From contig JAOZRQ010000471.1 in the NCBI GenBank assembly GCA_029940115.1, forward strand, positions 1 to 5,614: DNA of 5,614 nt, given 5' to 3'. The translations under genes were made by a program, and so were the position numbers. Positions 1 through 5,045 of this stretch are shown here, one piece after another (within the stretch, counting starts at the first letter, position 1; each line of letters starts with the position of its first letter). The notes under the pieces are model-generated. The model was not told the origin of the DNA. It searched no databases and saw only the letters and a list, made by a program, of their open reading frames with translations. This DNA is from Desulfobacterales bacterium. GTDB lineage: Bacteria > Desulfobacterota > Desulfobacteria > Desulfobacterales > 4be13.

Positions 1-18
1 AGGTGTTTGAAAACACCT
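1..18. repeat. Short perfect hairpin at the left edge
   Basis: Positions 1-7 (AGGTGTT) pair perfectly with 12-18 (AACACCT) around the loop TGAA. No T-run follows, so it is not a convincing intrinsic terminator for a gene ending left of the window. It may be the end of a larger repeat cut by the window edge. Confidence 0.4.
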
Positions 19-46
19 GTTGCCCCTCTGCCCATGCCCCAGTTTC

Positions 47-75
47 GGGCAGGGACACGGGCAGGGACACGGGCA
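47..75. repeat. 12-bp GC-rich tandem repeat, about 2.4 copies
   Basis: The unit GGGCAGGGACAC occurs exactly at 47-58 and 59-70, followed by a partial third copy GGGCA at 71-75. Related words (GGGCAGGGATC, CGGGCAGGG) recur at 326-361, on the other side of the F1 and F2 hairpins. No coding function is apparent. Confidence 0.7.
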
Positions 76-90
76 AGGTTCACACTTTTC

Positions 91-176
91 AGTTTGTAGT
101 TCCGCCTTTAGGCGGTGCGAGACCGCCTGAAGGCGGAACTGCAAACTGGAATGCAAACCCATAAATGAAAGATGCC
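91..176. repeat. F1 hairpin repeat, copy A
   Basis: Positions 91-116 and 122-147 form a 26-position stem around the loop GCGAG, with only two G-T type mismatches. Each arm also contains its own palindrome (CCGCC-TTTA-GGCGG and CCGCC-TGAA-GGCGG), so the element could fold as one long hairpin or as two small ones. The right-hand tail 151-176 ends in ATGAAAGATGCC and matches the tail of copy C (3325-3350) at 21 of 26 positions. The left terminal repeat seen in copy B is not visible here, so this copy looks truncated or diverged on the left. Confidence 0.8.
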
Positions 177-391
177 TTCAATTCATTCAAAGAATTGCCT
201 TGAAGAGGAGACTTGGGCAAGTCAAGCTTCTGCAAATCTGAACCAGACTGCCGGATTTGCCAATCCGGCAGGAGCGAGAATGGCCCCGCTCGGTTTGGAT
301 TGGCAATCCTATTCCATGCTCGTGGCCCTGCCCGGGATCGGGCACGGGCAGGGATCGGGCAGGAAATTAGTTGCTAAATGGGGTTAATATT
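177..391. other. Intergenic stretch upstream of the VKOR-DsbA gene
   Basis: This completes the gene-free stretch 1-391. It contains the F2 hairpin at 249-270, a smaller related palindrome GGATT-GGC-AATCC at 297-309, and a GC-rich inverted repeat (CCCTGCCCG at 326-334 against CGGGCAGGG at 345-353). An open frame can be drawn through 172-387, but it starts inside the F1 repeat and is made mostly of repeat sequence, so I do not call it a gene. I see no convincing -35/-10 pair for the downstream gene. Confidence 0.5.
249..270. repeat. F2 hairpin repeat, copy 1
   Basis: TGCCGGATT (249-257) pairs perfectly with AATCCGGCA (262-270) around the loop TGCC. The GGATT...AATCC core with a four-base loop is shared with hairpins at 3213-3238, 5364-5389 and 5387-5410, and in part at 2068-2132. 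Confidence 0.75.
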
Positions 392-1573
392 ATGATGAAG
401 CAAAAAATTTTTTTGTGCCTGATCATCCTCTCCGTTGCCGGGGTGGCGATCTCCATTTATCTGACAGCTCACTTTTACGATGCTGAGTCAGAGGGACTGA
501 TGTTCTGCGAAGGGGACGCGTGTGAATCCGTTATCCAGTCAGCATATTCCTCAATCGGGGGGATACCGATCTCCTCTTATGCCATTCTCTTTTACATCTT
601 TGTCCTCCTTACCCTTCTGATCGCGGTTTATGCGGGTGGCAGATATAAGGTTTACGCGTGGGCGGTCATCTTCCCCTTGTCCGTGGTCTCGTTGCTTGTT
701 GACGTGATCTTGGCCGGCATCCTTGTCAAGTTGGGAAAATTTTGCCCCTTATGTGTCGCCACATACGTCATCAACATCCTGATATTTGTCTCCCTCTTGT
801 TTTCCTTAAAGGATATTAAAGAAGAATTCTCTGTCAGTTTCAAGGAGATATTTTCGTCCACACTCAACATAGAGGCTCAAGCGCATGACAGAAGAGCGGT
901 CGCGCTCCTGTTCGGCCTCTTTTCACTGATGCTGGTGCTGAATGTGTTGATATCGAGCGCGAATCTGAGGCAGTCCAATGAAAGGAGGGAAGATCCGGTG
1001 GCGGCATTTTACGCGTCAGAACCGCTTAAAATGACGTTTCCGGAAAGCAGAATGGTCATTGGAAATCCCAAAGCGGCGGTTGAGATCGTCGTGTTCACAG
1101 ATTTCTTCTGCAAGGCCTGTTATCAGTTTTACCTTGCTGAAATTTATCTCTTGTCCAAATATAAGGATAAGATTCGGGTGGTCTATTACAATTACCCCCG
1201 TGGCGGCTCATGCGACCCCGAAAAGGAGGATTCTCGGTCATGTGTTGCCGCAAAGGCATTTTTGGCCGCGGCCGAGCAGGATGTGTTCATACGTTATCTC
1301 TCATCCCACTATCGGCATTACCAAGATTTGTATAAGGCATATGATGAGGCAAAGGCGGTTGAACTTGCTTCAAAGTTTACGGACCCAGAAACCTTCCGGG
1401 AAAAAATGAATTCCCCTGACATAGCCAAAAGATTGGCGCGAGATCTGAAGCTGGTTCATCAGTTGAATCTCAGAGTGACCCCGACACTTTTCATTAACGG
1501 GCGAAAACTCTCAGGGGTTCCGCCTGAGGAGGTGTTTGACGCGATCATGGAAAAGGAGCTCCATCGGCATTAA
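392..1573 (+). CDS. VKOR-DsbA fusion, membrane thiol oxidase for disulfide formation
   Basis: This is a vitamin K epoxide reductase homologue fused to a periplasmic thioredoxin/DsbA domain (393 aa). In this family the DsbA-like domain oxidises exported proteins and the VKOR domain reoxidises it, passing electrons to quinone, in place of DsbB. Residues 1-140 are the VKOR part. Four hydrophobic helices lie near 5-27, 59-80, 86-113 and 118-138. The loop cysteines are C39 and C44, followed by the family-like stretch S50-AYSSIGGIP, and the active CXXC is C118-PL-C121. A fifth helix near 168-188 carries the chain out to the DsbA part (about 200-393), which has CXXC C240-KA-C243, a T363-P364 cis-proline motif and an extra cysteine pair C274/C284, probably structural. 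I chose ATG 392 because GGGG at 380-383 lies 8 bases upstream. ATG 395 or an upstream TTG at 371 is possible. Family assignment is firm; quinone partner and substrates are unknown. Confidence 0.93.
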   Translation: MMKQKIFLCLIILSVAGVAISIYLTAHFYDAESEGLMFCEGDACESVIQSAYSSIGGIPISSYAILFYIFVLLTLLIAVYAGGRYKVYAWAVIFPLSVVSLLVDVILAGILVKLGKFCPLCVATYVINILIFVSLLFSLKDIKEEFSVSFKEIFSSTLNIEAQAHDRRAVALLFGLFSLMLVLNVLISSANLRQSNERREDPVAAFYASEPLKMTFPESRMVIGNPKAAVEIVVFTDFFCKACYQFYLAEIYLLSKYKDKIRVVYYNYPRGGSCDPEKEDSRSCVAAKAFLAAAEQDVFIRYLSSHYRHYQDLYKAYDEAKAVELASKFTDPETFREKMNSPDIAKRLARDLKLVHQLNLRVTPTLFINGRKLSGVPPEEVFDAIMEKELHRH

Positions 1574-1586
1574 GAAACCAAGTTTT

Positions 1587-1735
1587 GGCATCCTTCATTT
1601 CATAATGAAAGTAGTTTGCACTTTTCGGATGGGAAAAGTTTGCAGTTCCGCCTCTCGGCGGTGCCACACAGCCTGAAGGCGGAACTGCAAACTTTTTCGT
1701 CTCAAAAAACTGTGAACTGATGGATGAAGGATGCC
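1587..1735. mobile_element. F1 element copy B: MITE-like, with terminal inverted repeats and target duplication
   Basis: The ends are a perfect 12-bp inverted repeat, GGCATCCTTCAT (1587-1598) and ATGAAGGATGCC (1724-1735). Directly outside them lies the same 8-bp word, CAAGTTTT, at 1579-1586 and 1736-1743, as expected of a target-site duplication. Inside, 1634-1653 and 1677-1696 form a perfect 20-bp stem (AAAAGTTTGCAGTTCCGCCT and its complement), which is the F1 core seen in copies A and C. At 149 bp it encodes no protein and would need a transposase from elsewhere. It lies 13 bp past the VKOR-DsbA stop codon. Its stem, flanked by an A-run and a T-run, could also act as a terminator. The insertion reading is inference from the repeat geometry. 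Confidence 0.7.
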
Positions 1736-1766
1736 CAAGTTTTTTCAACTTTCTCTGTGAATGGGA

Positions 1767-1830
1767 AAGAAACCCGGTTTTTTCCGGCGGTTTGGGAATC
1801 TGCCCGTTCGGGAAAAAAGCCGGGTTTCTT
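1767..1830. repeat. F3 long hairpin (AGAAACCGGGTTTCT family)
   Basis: AAGAAACCCGGTTTTTTCC (1767-1785) is complementary to 1811-1830 except for one extra G in the right arm. A 25-base loop contains the start of a small hairpin CCCG-TT-CGGG (1803-1812). The same AGAAACC...GGTTTCT word builds the hairpin at 3031-3070 and the isolated palindrome at 3889-3903. It could work as a terminator in either direction, but no gene end is close to it. Confidence 0.65.
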
Positions 1831-1924
1831 GCCCCGCCGGATTTTCATCCATACATATGTCGCCGAACGCGGTGTCATGGACGCTCCTATATTCTGGGCG
1901 GGACATGGGCCGGATGTGGTGCTG

Positions 1925-1937
1925 GAGGCGGAGCCTC
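1925..1937. repeat. Small GAGGC/GCCTC hairpin
   Basis: GAGGC (1925-1929) pairs with GCCTC (1933-1937) around GGA. It is short and may be part of a larger dispersed repeat, but no second copy is visible in this window. Confidence 0.35.
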
Positions 1938-2019
1938 GTAACGAGAGAAAAATTTCAAAAAAAGGCTTGCCATCTGGAATTATTGCTGATAAATAGGGGA
2001 ATAGGCTTGTCATTCCCGT

Positions 2020-2065
2020 CACGCTTGGGTCGAATTGCCATGCACGCTTGGGTCGAATTGCCATG
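2020..2065. repeat. Perfect 23-bp tandem duplication
   Basis: Positions 2020-2042 and 2043-2065 are identical, beginning CACGCTTGGGTCG and ending AATTGCCATG, with no bases between them. The pair abuts the nested hairpin at 2068-2132 and lies about 130 bp upstream of the solute-binding protein start. Perfect identity suggests a recent event or active maintenance. Confidence 0.9.
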
Positions 2066-2067
2066 AT

Positions 2068-2132
2068 CGGTTCGGATGGGGCAAGCTCCGATGCTTGTCG
2101 GGAACAAGTATCGGGATGGCAAATCCGAACCG
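2068..2132. repeat. Nested hairpin with F2-type outer arms
   Basis: The outer arms CGGTTCGGAT (2068-2077) and ATCCGAACCG (2123-2132) match the F2 stem at 3213-3238, but here they enclose a second hairpin: CCGATGCTTGT (2088-2098) pairs with ACAAGTATCGG (2104-2114), one G-T mismatch, loop CGGGA. It looks like one palindrome set inside another. It ends 65 bp before the next start codon, so it could lie within that gene's promoter or leader. Confidence 0.65.
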
Positions 2133-2136
2133 CCAT

Positions 2137-2167
2137 TTGGCAACCCTAATGAATGGGAACTTATATT
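2137..2167 (+). promoter_or_regulatory. Possible sigma-70-type promoter for the solute-binding protein gene
   Basis: TTGGCA at 2137-2142 and TATATT at 2162-2167 resemble -35 and -10 boxes, but the 19-base spacer is longer than the ideal 17. Transcription would begin near 2174, leaving a leader of about 25 bases that still includes the ribosome binding site. This is weak evidence from consensus matching alone. Confidence 0.3.
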
Positions 2168-2184
2168 AATGATGCACAAAGAAA

Positions 2185-2191
2185 AAGGAGG
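2185..2191 (+). promoter_or_regulatory. Strong ribosome binding site of the solute-binding protein gene
   Basis: AAGGAGG at 2185-2191 ends six bases before ATG 2198. It fixes that start against an in-frame ATG at 2153, whose extra 15 residues are polar and would sit in front of the signal peptide. Confidence 0.85.
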
Positions 2192-2197
2192 AACTGT

Positions 2198-3022
2198 ATG
2201 AAATTTTTCTGGAAGCGAGTGACCGCACTCGTTATGATGCTCTTGTGGATTTCCGCCTCTGCTTACGGGGCGGATATCGAACTCGCCAAAAAATCGACAC
2301 TCGAATCCATCCTGAAGAAGGGTGAGATCCGAGTCGGTTTCGAGGCGGGTTACATGCCCTTTGAGATGACCGACAAAAAAGGGAACTTTGTCGGATTCGA
2401 CATTGACATTGCCAAAGAGATGGCCAAGGCCATGGGCGTCAAATTCGTTCCGGTGAACACCGCGTGGGACGGCATCATCCCCTCGCTCATCACTGGAAAG
2501 TTCGATATCATCATGAGCGGCATGACCGTGACCCAGGAGAGAAACCTCAAGATATACTTCGCTGACCCGTACATCGTCATCGGTCAGACGATTCTGTTGA
2601 GCAAGAAGCATGAGGCCACAGTCAAGTCTTACAAAGATCTGAATGACCCCAAGTATGTCGTCACATCGAAGCTCGGAACCACCGGGGAACAGGCGACAAA
2701 GCGGAAGATCCCGAAATGCACCTACAAGTCCTTTGAGACCGAGACGGAGGCATTTCTTGAGGTCATAAACGGCAAGGCGGACGCTTATGTTTACGACCAG
2801 CCGAATTGCGTGGTCCTGATGGCCCAACAAGGGGCTGGCAAGGTGGTCTTTCTTGACAAGCCGTTTACATACGAACCGCTTGCCTGGGCCATCAACAAAG
2901 GCGATCCCGACTTTCTGAACTGGCTGAACAATTTTCTGAGGCAGATCAGGAATGACGGACGCTATGAGATGATTTACAACAAGTGGATCAAGAGCACGGC
3001 GTGGTATAAAGGCATAAAATAA
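2198..3022 (+). CDS. Periplasmic amino-acid-type ABC transporter solute-binding protein
   Basis: This 274-aa protein belongs to the family 3 solute-binding proteins (SBP_bac_3), which capture polar amino acids or similar small ligands in the periplasm and hand them to an ABC permease. Residues 1-24 form a signal peptide: basic MKFFWKR, a hydrophobic core, then probable cleavage after SAYG, before ADIEL. There is no lipobox cysteine. Family signatures are the N-terminal strand GEIRVGFEAGYMPFE, GFDIDIAKEMA near 67-77, SGMTVTQER ending in R115 (the expected ligand-carboxylate contact), LGTTGEQA near 159-166 and YDQP with D200 (the expected amine contact). Length is normal. The mature protein has two cysteines, C174 and C204. 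No permease or ATPase gene is in the window, so its transporter is elsewhere or it has another role. The exact ligand cannot be read from sequence. Confidence 0.92.
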   Translation: MKFFWKRVTALVMMLLWISASAYGADIELAKKSTLESILKKGEIRVGFEAGYMPFEMTDKKGNFVGFDIDIAKEMAKAMGVKFVPVNTAWDGIIPSLITGKFDIIMSGMTVTQERNLKIYFADPYIVIGQTILLSKKHEATVKSYKDLNDPKYVVTSKLGTTGEQATKRKIPKCTYKSFETETEAFLEVINGKADAYVYDQPNCVVLMAQQGAGKVVFLDKPFTYEPLAWAINKGDPDFLNWLNNFLRQIRNDGRYEMIYNKWIKSTAWYKGIK

Positions 3023-3030
3023 GTCAAAAA

Positions 3031-3074
3031 AATCCGGTTTCTCCCGCCACACCTACTGGAAACCGGGTTTCTTT
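3031..3074 (+). terminator. Probable intrinsic terminator after the solute-binding protein gene
   Basis: AATCCGGTTTC (3031-3041) with the A before it pairs with GAAACCGGGTTT (3059-3070): 12 pairs including one G-T, loop of 17 bases, seven A's before the stem and CTTT after it. It begins 8 bases past the stop codon. Both arms belong to the F3 palindrome family, so a dispersed repeat seems to supply the terminator. The T-tract is short and broken by C. Confidence 0.5.
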
Positions 3075-3078
3075 CTGA

Positions 3079-3186
3079 TTCTAACAGATTTTGTGGTCTG
3101 AAGCCGTTTTTTGAACGCAGAGGCCGCGAAATCTCCGCGTTTCCCTGACCAGCTGAGATGACACAGAACCACAAAATCCGTTAGAA
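3079..3186. repeat. 108-bp element bounded by 19-bp inverted repeats
   Basis: TTCTAACAGATTTTGTGGT (3079-3097) and ACCACAAAATCCGTTAGAA (3168-3186) are inverted copies with one mismatch in 19. The pairing resumes beyond that with CTG/CAG at 3098-3100 and 3164-3166. The middle includes CGCG-AAATCTC-CGCG. I see no target duplication at the edges. No coding capacity. Confidence 0.7.
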
Positions 3187-3212
3187 CCAGCAACATTCGA
3201 TGTTCGCTCCCG

Positions 3213-3238
3213 CGGTTCGGATTTGTCAATCCGAACCG
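3213..3238. repeat. F2 hairpin repeat
   Basis: CGGTTCGGATT (3213-3223) pairs perfectly with AATCCGAACCG (3228-3238) around the loop TGTC. Compared with 5364-5389, the middle of the stem differs (TT/AA here, CT/AG there) but both arms change together, so pairing is kept. Confidence 0.8.
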
Positions 3239-3259
3239 AGCAGGAGGGCCGAACCGAGG

Positions 3260-3350
3260 AAAAGTTTGTAGTTTCGCCTTTAGGCGGTGTTGCACCGCCT
3301 AAAGGCGGGACTACAAACTTTTTGATGTAAACCGATGGATGAAGGATGCC
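3260..3350. repeat. F1 hairpin repeat, copy C
   Basis: Positions 3260-3289 and 3293-3322 form a 30-position stem around a TTG loop with two G-T type mismatches, flanked by AAAA on the left and TTTTT on the right. The tail 3325-3350 ends in ATGAAGGATGCC, the same right end as copy B. No left terminal repeat is visible. The A- and T-flanked stem could terminate transcription in either direction, which would shield the next gene from read-through. Confidence 0.8.
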
Positions 3351-3371
3351 GAACATAAGGATGAAAAAAAA

Positions 3372-3824
3372 ATGATACGCCAGCTATTTTCAAAGATTTT
3401 AGGGAGGCCAGAACCTTTGGACAGGGAGACGGATGATGTGGTCAGCTTTGCCAGGACCATTGAGAAACTGATTGATGAGACCTCTCTGGAGATATTCAAA
3501 AAATACAATGAGACATTGTTGAGGGAGTCGAACATCTATATCGTACCGGCAGTGTGGGGAGCGGTAAAAGATGGGGAACTCACCGCAACCCAAAAAGAGA
3601 TTCACGCCAGGATAGGCCCTGTCATTGAGAAGATTCTCGACTCACTCTGTCATGAGGCGCTGAGTCCGGCCCAAAAATTTGCCATCGGATATCTCGTCAG
3701 GGGCCTTTTCATTTCAAAGACGATCTATATGATAGAGTTTTACAAAAATCTGTCCAAAGGCCACATCAGCCTCGGCGATGATCACACGAATCTGAAAGAC
3801 ATTGAGATTGTGGGGCATGCCTGA
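3372..3824 (+). CDS. Small protein of unknown function, upstream of hypD
   Basis: I do not recognise this 150-aa protein. It has no signal peptide and no clear membrane helix. Most of it looks helical and charged, with helices likely near 21-52, 55-66, 70-95 and 98-128. There is one cysteine (C93) and no metal-binding or nucleotide-binding motif that I can see. The most hydrophobic part is 103-124 (FAIGYLVRGLF onward), which is broken by R and K and is more likely a buried helix. I chose ATG 3372; AAGG at 3357-3360 is 11 bases away, a poor but possible ribosome site. An in-frame ATG at 3339 would give 161 aa, but it lies inside the F1 repeat end and would add a repeat-encoded, charged leader. 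It is followed 102 bp later by hypD on the same strand. Steady codon use and lack of overlap with other genes support it as real. Confidence 0.7.
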   Translation: MIRQLFSKILGRPEPLDRETDDVVSFARTIEKLIDETSLEIFKKYNETLLRESNIYIVPAVWGAVKDGELTATQKEIHARIGPVIEKILDSLCHEALSPAQKFAIGYLVRGLFISKTIYMIEFYKNLSKGHISLGDDHTNLKDIEIVGHA

Positions 3825-3888
3825 TTTTGAAGTTGAACAATGCCACAGGGGATTGGGCGATCAAGTTTCTGTGACGCGGTGCCGTGCC

Positions 3889-3903
3889 AGAAACCGGGTT
3901 TCT
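3889..3903. repeat. F3 palindrome between the unknown gene and hypD
   Basis: AGAAACC-G-GGTTTCT at 3889-3903 is a perfect 15-bp palindrome with a single central base. It is the isolated form of the word that makes the paired hairpins at 1767-1830 and 3031-3070. It lies 23 bp before the hypD start, and read in frame it supplies KPGF in the spurious upstream extension of hypD. Confidence 0.75.
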
Positions 3904-3926
3904 TTTGCCCCCAGAACCGAGAACCC

Positions 3927-5018
3927 ATGACCATCAAACACGCTGAAGAATACAGAGACCCTGAGATATCCCAAAGCCTCGCGGAACAGATCCGGAGGAT
4001 CAGCCGGAAACGCATCCGTCTGATGGAAGTCTGTGGCACCCATACCATGTCCATCTTCAGGACGGGGATCCGGTCCCTGTTGCCGGATACGATTTCATTG
4101 CTTTCCGGTCCAGGATGTCCGGTATGTGTCACTGCCCAAGGCGAGATTGACGCGTTTGTCGAACTGGCCCGGGAGAATGGGGTGATCGTGGCCACCTTCG
4201 GCGATCTGATGAGGGTCCCGGGAACCGATTCCTCCCTTCAGAAGGAGCGGGCAACTGGCAGGGATGTGCGGGTGGTCTATTCCAGTTTTGACGCGATTGA
4301 GATTGCGCGGAAGAACCTTGGCAAAAAGGTCGTCTTCTCCGGTGTGGGATTTGAGACCACCGCCCCCACCATTGCGGCCTCCATCCTCTCCGCGAAGGAG
4401 ATGAACCTGGACAACTATTTTGTCTATTCAGCCCATAAACGGGTCCCCCCCGCGCTGTCCGCCCTGATGGAGATGGAAGGGGTAAAAATAGATGGGTTCA
4501 TCCTCCCCGGTCATGTCTCTGTGATCATCGGCATGAAGGCATATCATCCCTTTTTTGAACGCCACCCAATTCCTTGTGTGGTCGCGGGGTTTGAGCCGGG
4601 GGATATCCTGCAAGCCATACACATGCTCATCTCGCAGATTGAATCGGGCACTCCCAAACTGGAGAATGGATATCCGCGGGTCGTGACAGATGCTGGAAAC
4701 CAGAAGGCCGAAAAGATCATGAAAGACGTTTTTCAGACCGTTGGCGCGGTCTGGCGAGGATTGGGGCAGATTCCGGAAAGCGGCCTGAAAATCAGGGATG
4801 AATTTGCCGCGTTTGACGCAGAAAAAGTCTTTGAATGCCGATCTTCGGATGGGCCAACCCAGACAACAGGGTGTGCATGTGGAGATATCCTCACCGGCCG
4901 GAAAACCCCTCCTGAGTGCCGGCTCTACAAAAAAGCCTGTACCCCCATGAACCCGGTGGGCCCTTGCATGGTCTCCAGCGAAGGAACCTGCGCGGCCTAT
5001 TACCGGTTTGAGGCGTGA
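3927..5018 (+). CDS. hypD: Hydrogenase maturation protein HypD
   Basis: HypD is a cytoplasmic iron-sulfur protein that, with HypC, holds the Fe(CN)2CO unit during assembly of the [NiFe]-hydrogenase active site; cyanide comes from HypF and HypE. The 363-aa protein has the usual length and every main signature: MEVCGTHT with C36, GPGCPVC with C64 and C67, the FGD turn at 91-93, GFETT at 141-145, PGHVS at 194-198, and a cysteine-rich C-terminus (C316, C318, C331, C338, C347, C355) ending in GPCMVSSEGTCAAYY, where the 4Fe-4S cluster is bound. I chose ATG 3927 because MTIKHAEEYRDPE fits the usual HypD N-terminus. An in-frame ATG at 3840 would add 29 residues partly encoded by the F3 palindrome. 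No good ribosome site precedes 3927. The last codons and stop lie inside a 7-bp tandem repeat. No hypA, B, C, E or F and no hydrogenase gene is present here. Confidence 0.96.
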   Translation: MTIKHAEEYRDPEISQSLAEQIRRISRKRIRLMEVCGTHTMSIFRTGIRSLLPDTISLLSGPGCPVCVTAQGEIDAFVELARENGVIVATFGDLMRVPGTDSSLQKERATGRDVRVVYSSFDAIEIARKNLGKKVVFSGVGFETTAPTIAASILSAKEMNLDNYFVYSAHKRVPPALSALMEMEGVKIDGFILPGHVSVIIGMKAYHPFFERHPIPCVVAGFEPGDILQAIHMLISQIESGTPKLENGYPRVVTDAGNQKAEKIMKDVFQTVGAVWRGLGQIPESGLKIRDEFAAFDAEKVFECRSSDGPTQTTGCACGDILTGRKTPPECRLYKKACTPMNPVGPCMVSSEGTCAAYYRFEA

Positions 5019-5037
5019 GGCGTGAGACGTGAGGCGT
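5010..5037. repeat. 7-bp tandem repeat overlapping the hypD stop
   Basis: Four units at 5010-5016, 5017-5023, 5024-5030 and 5031-5037 read GAGGCGT, GAGGCGT, GAGACGT, GAGGCGT. The first unit encodes the final Glu and Ala of HypD and the TGA stop begins at its last base, so the array abuts and slightly overlaps the gene. Confidence 0.85.
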
Positions 5038-5045
5038 GATCAGCT

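Larger units (their letters stand above)
1574..2197. other. Repeat-rich intergenic stretch between the VKOR-DsbA and solute-binding protein genes
   Basis: This 624-bp stretch holds a complete F1 element (1587-1735), a long F3 hairpin (1767-1830), a small GAGGC-GGA-GCCTC hairpin (1925-1937), a 23-bp tandem duplication (2020-2065), a nested hairpin (2068-2132) and the leader of the next gene. Open frames on both strands here run through the hairpins and give low-complexity peptides rich in G, R and P that resemble no protein I know. I regard the stretch as non-coding. Confidence 0.6.
3023..3371. other. Repeat-rich intergenic stretch before the unknown gene
   Basis: Almost every base here belongs to an inverted repeat: a terminator-like F3 hairpin (3031-3070), a 108-bp inverted-repeat element (3079-3186), an F2 hairpin (3213-3238) and the F1 copy C (3260-3350). 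They are packed end to end with gaps of 8 to 26 bases. Minus-strand frames across it read through these repeats and are not credible genes. Confidence 0.6.

Noticed and set aside
172..387. Open frame of 71 codons upstream of the VKOR-DsbA gene
   Set aside because: It starts inside the F1 repeat end and crosses the F2 hairpin and GC-rich repeats; no ribosome site and no protein-like pattern.
652..870. Minus-strand frame within the VKOR-DsbA gene
   Set aside because: It is antisense to a well-supported transmembrane coding region and resembles no family.
1059..1409. Second + strand frame of 116 codons inside the VKOR-DsbA gene
   Set aside because: It lies wholly within the DsbA domain in another frame, and that domain has intact motifs in the main frame.
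1702..2136. Frames of 73 to 144 codons on both strands between the first two genes
   Set aside because: They read through the F1, F3 and F2 hairpins and the 23-bp tandem units, with low-complexity products and no ribosome sites.
1955..3052. Long minus-strand frame of 365 codons
   Set aside because: It is antisense to the whole solute-binding protein gene, which has a signal peptide, strong ribosome site and family motifs. Long antisense frames are common opposite GC-biased codons.
3840..3926. 29-residue N-terminal extension of HypD
   Set aside because: It is encoded partly by the F3 palindrome, has no HypD-like sequence, and the family N-terminus begins at ATG 3927.
3782..4195. Minus-strand frame over the 3' end of the unknown gene and 5' end of hypD
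   Set aside because: It is antisense to conserved HypD motifs and has no support of its own.
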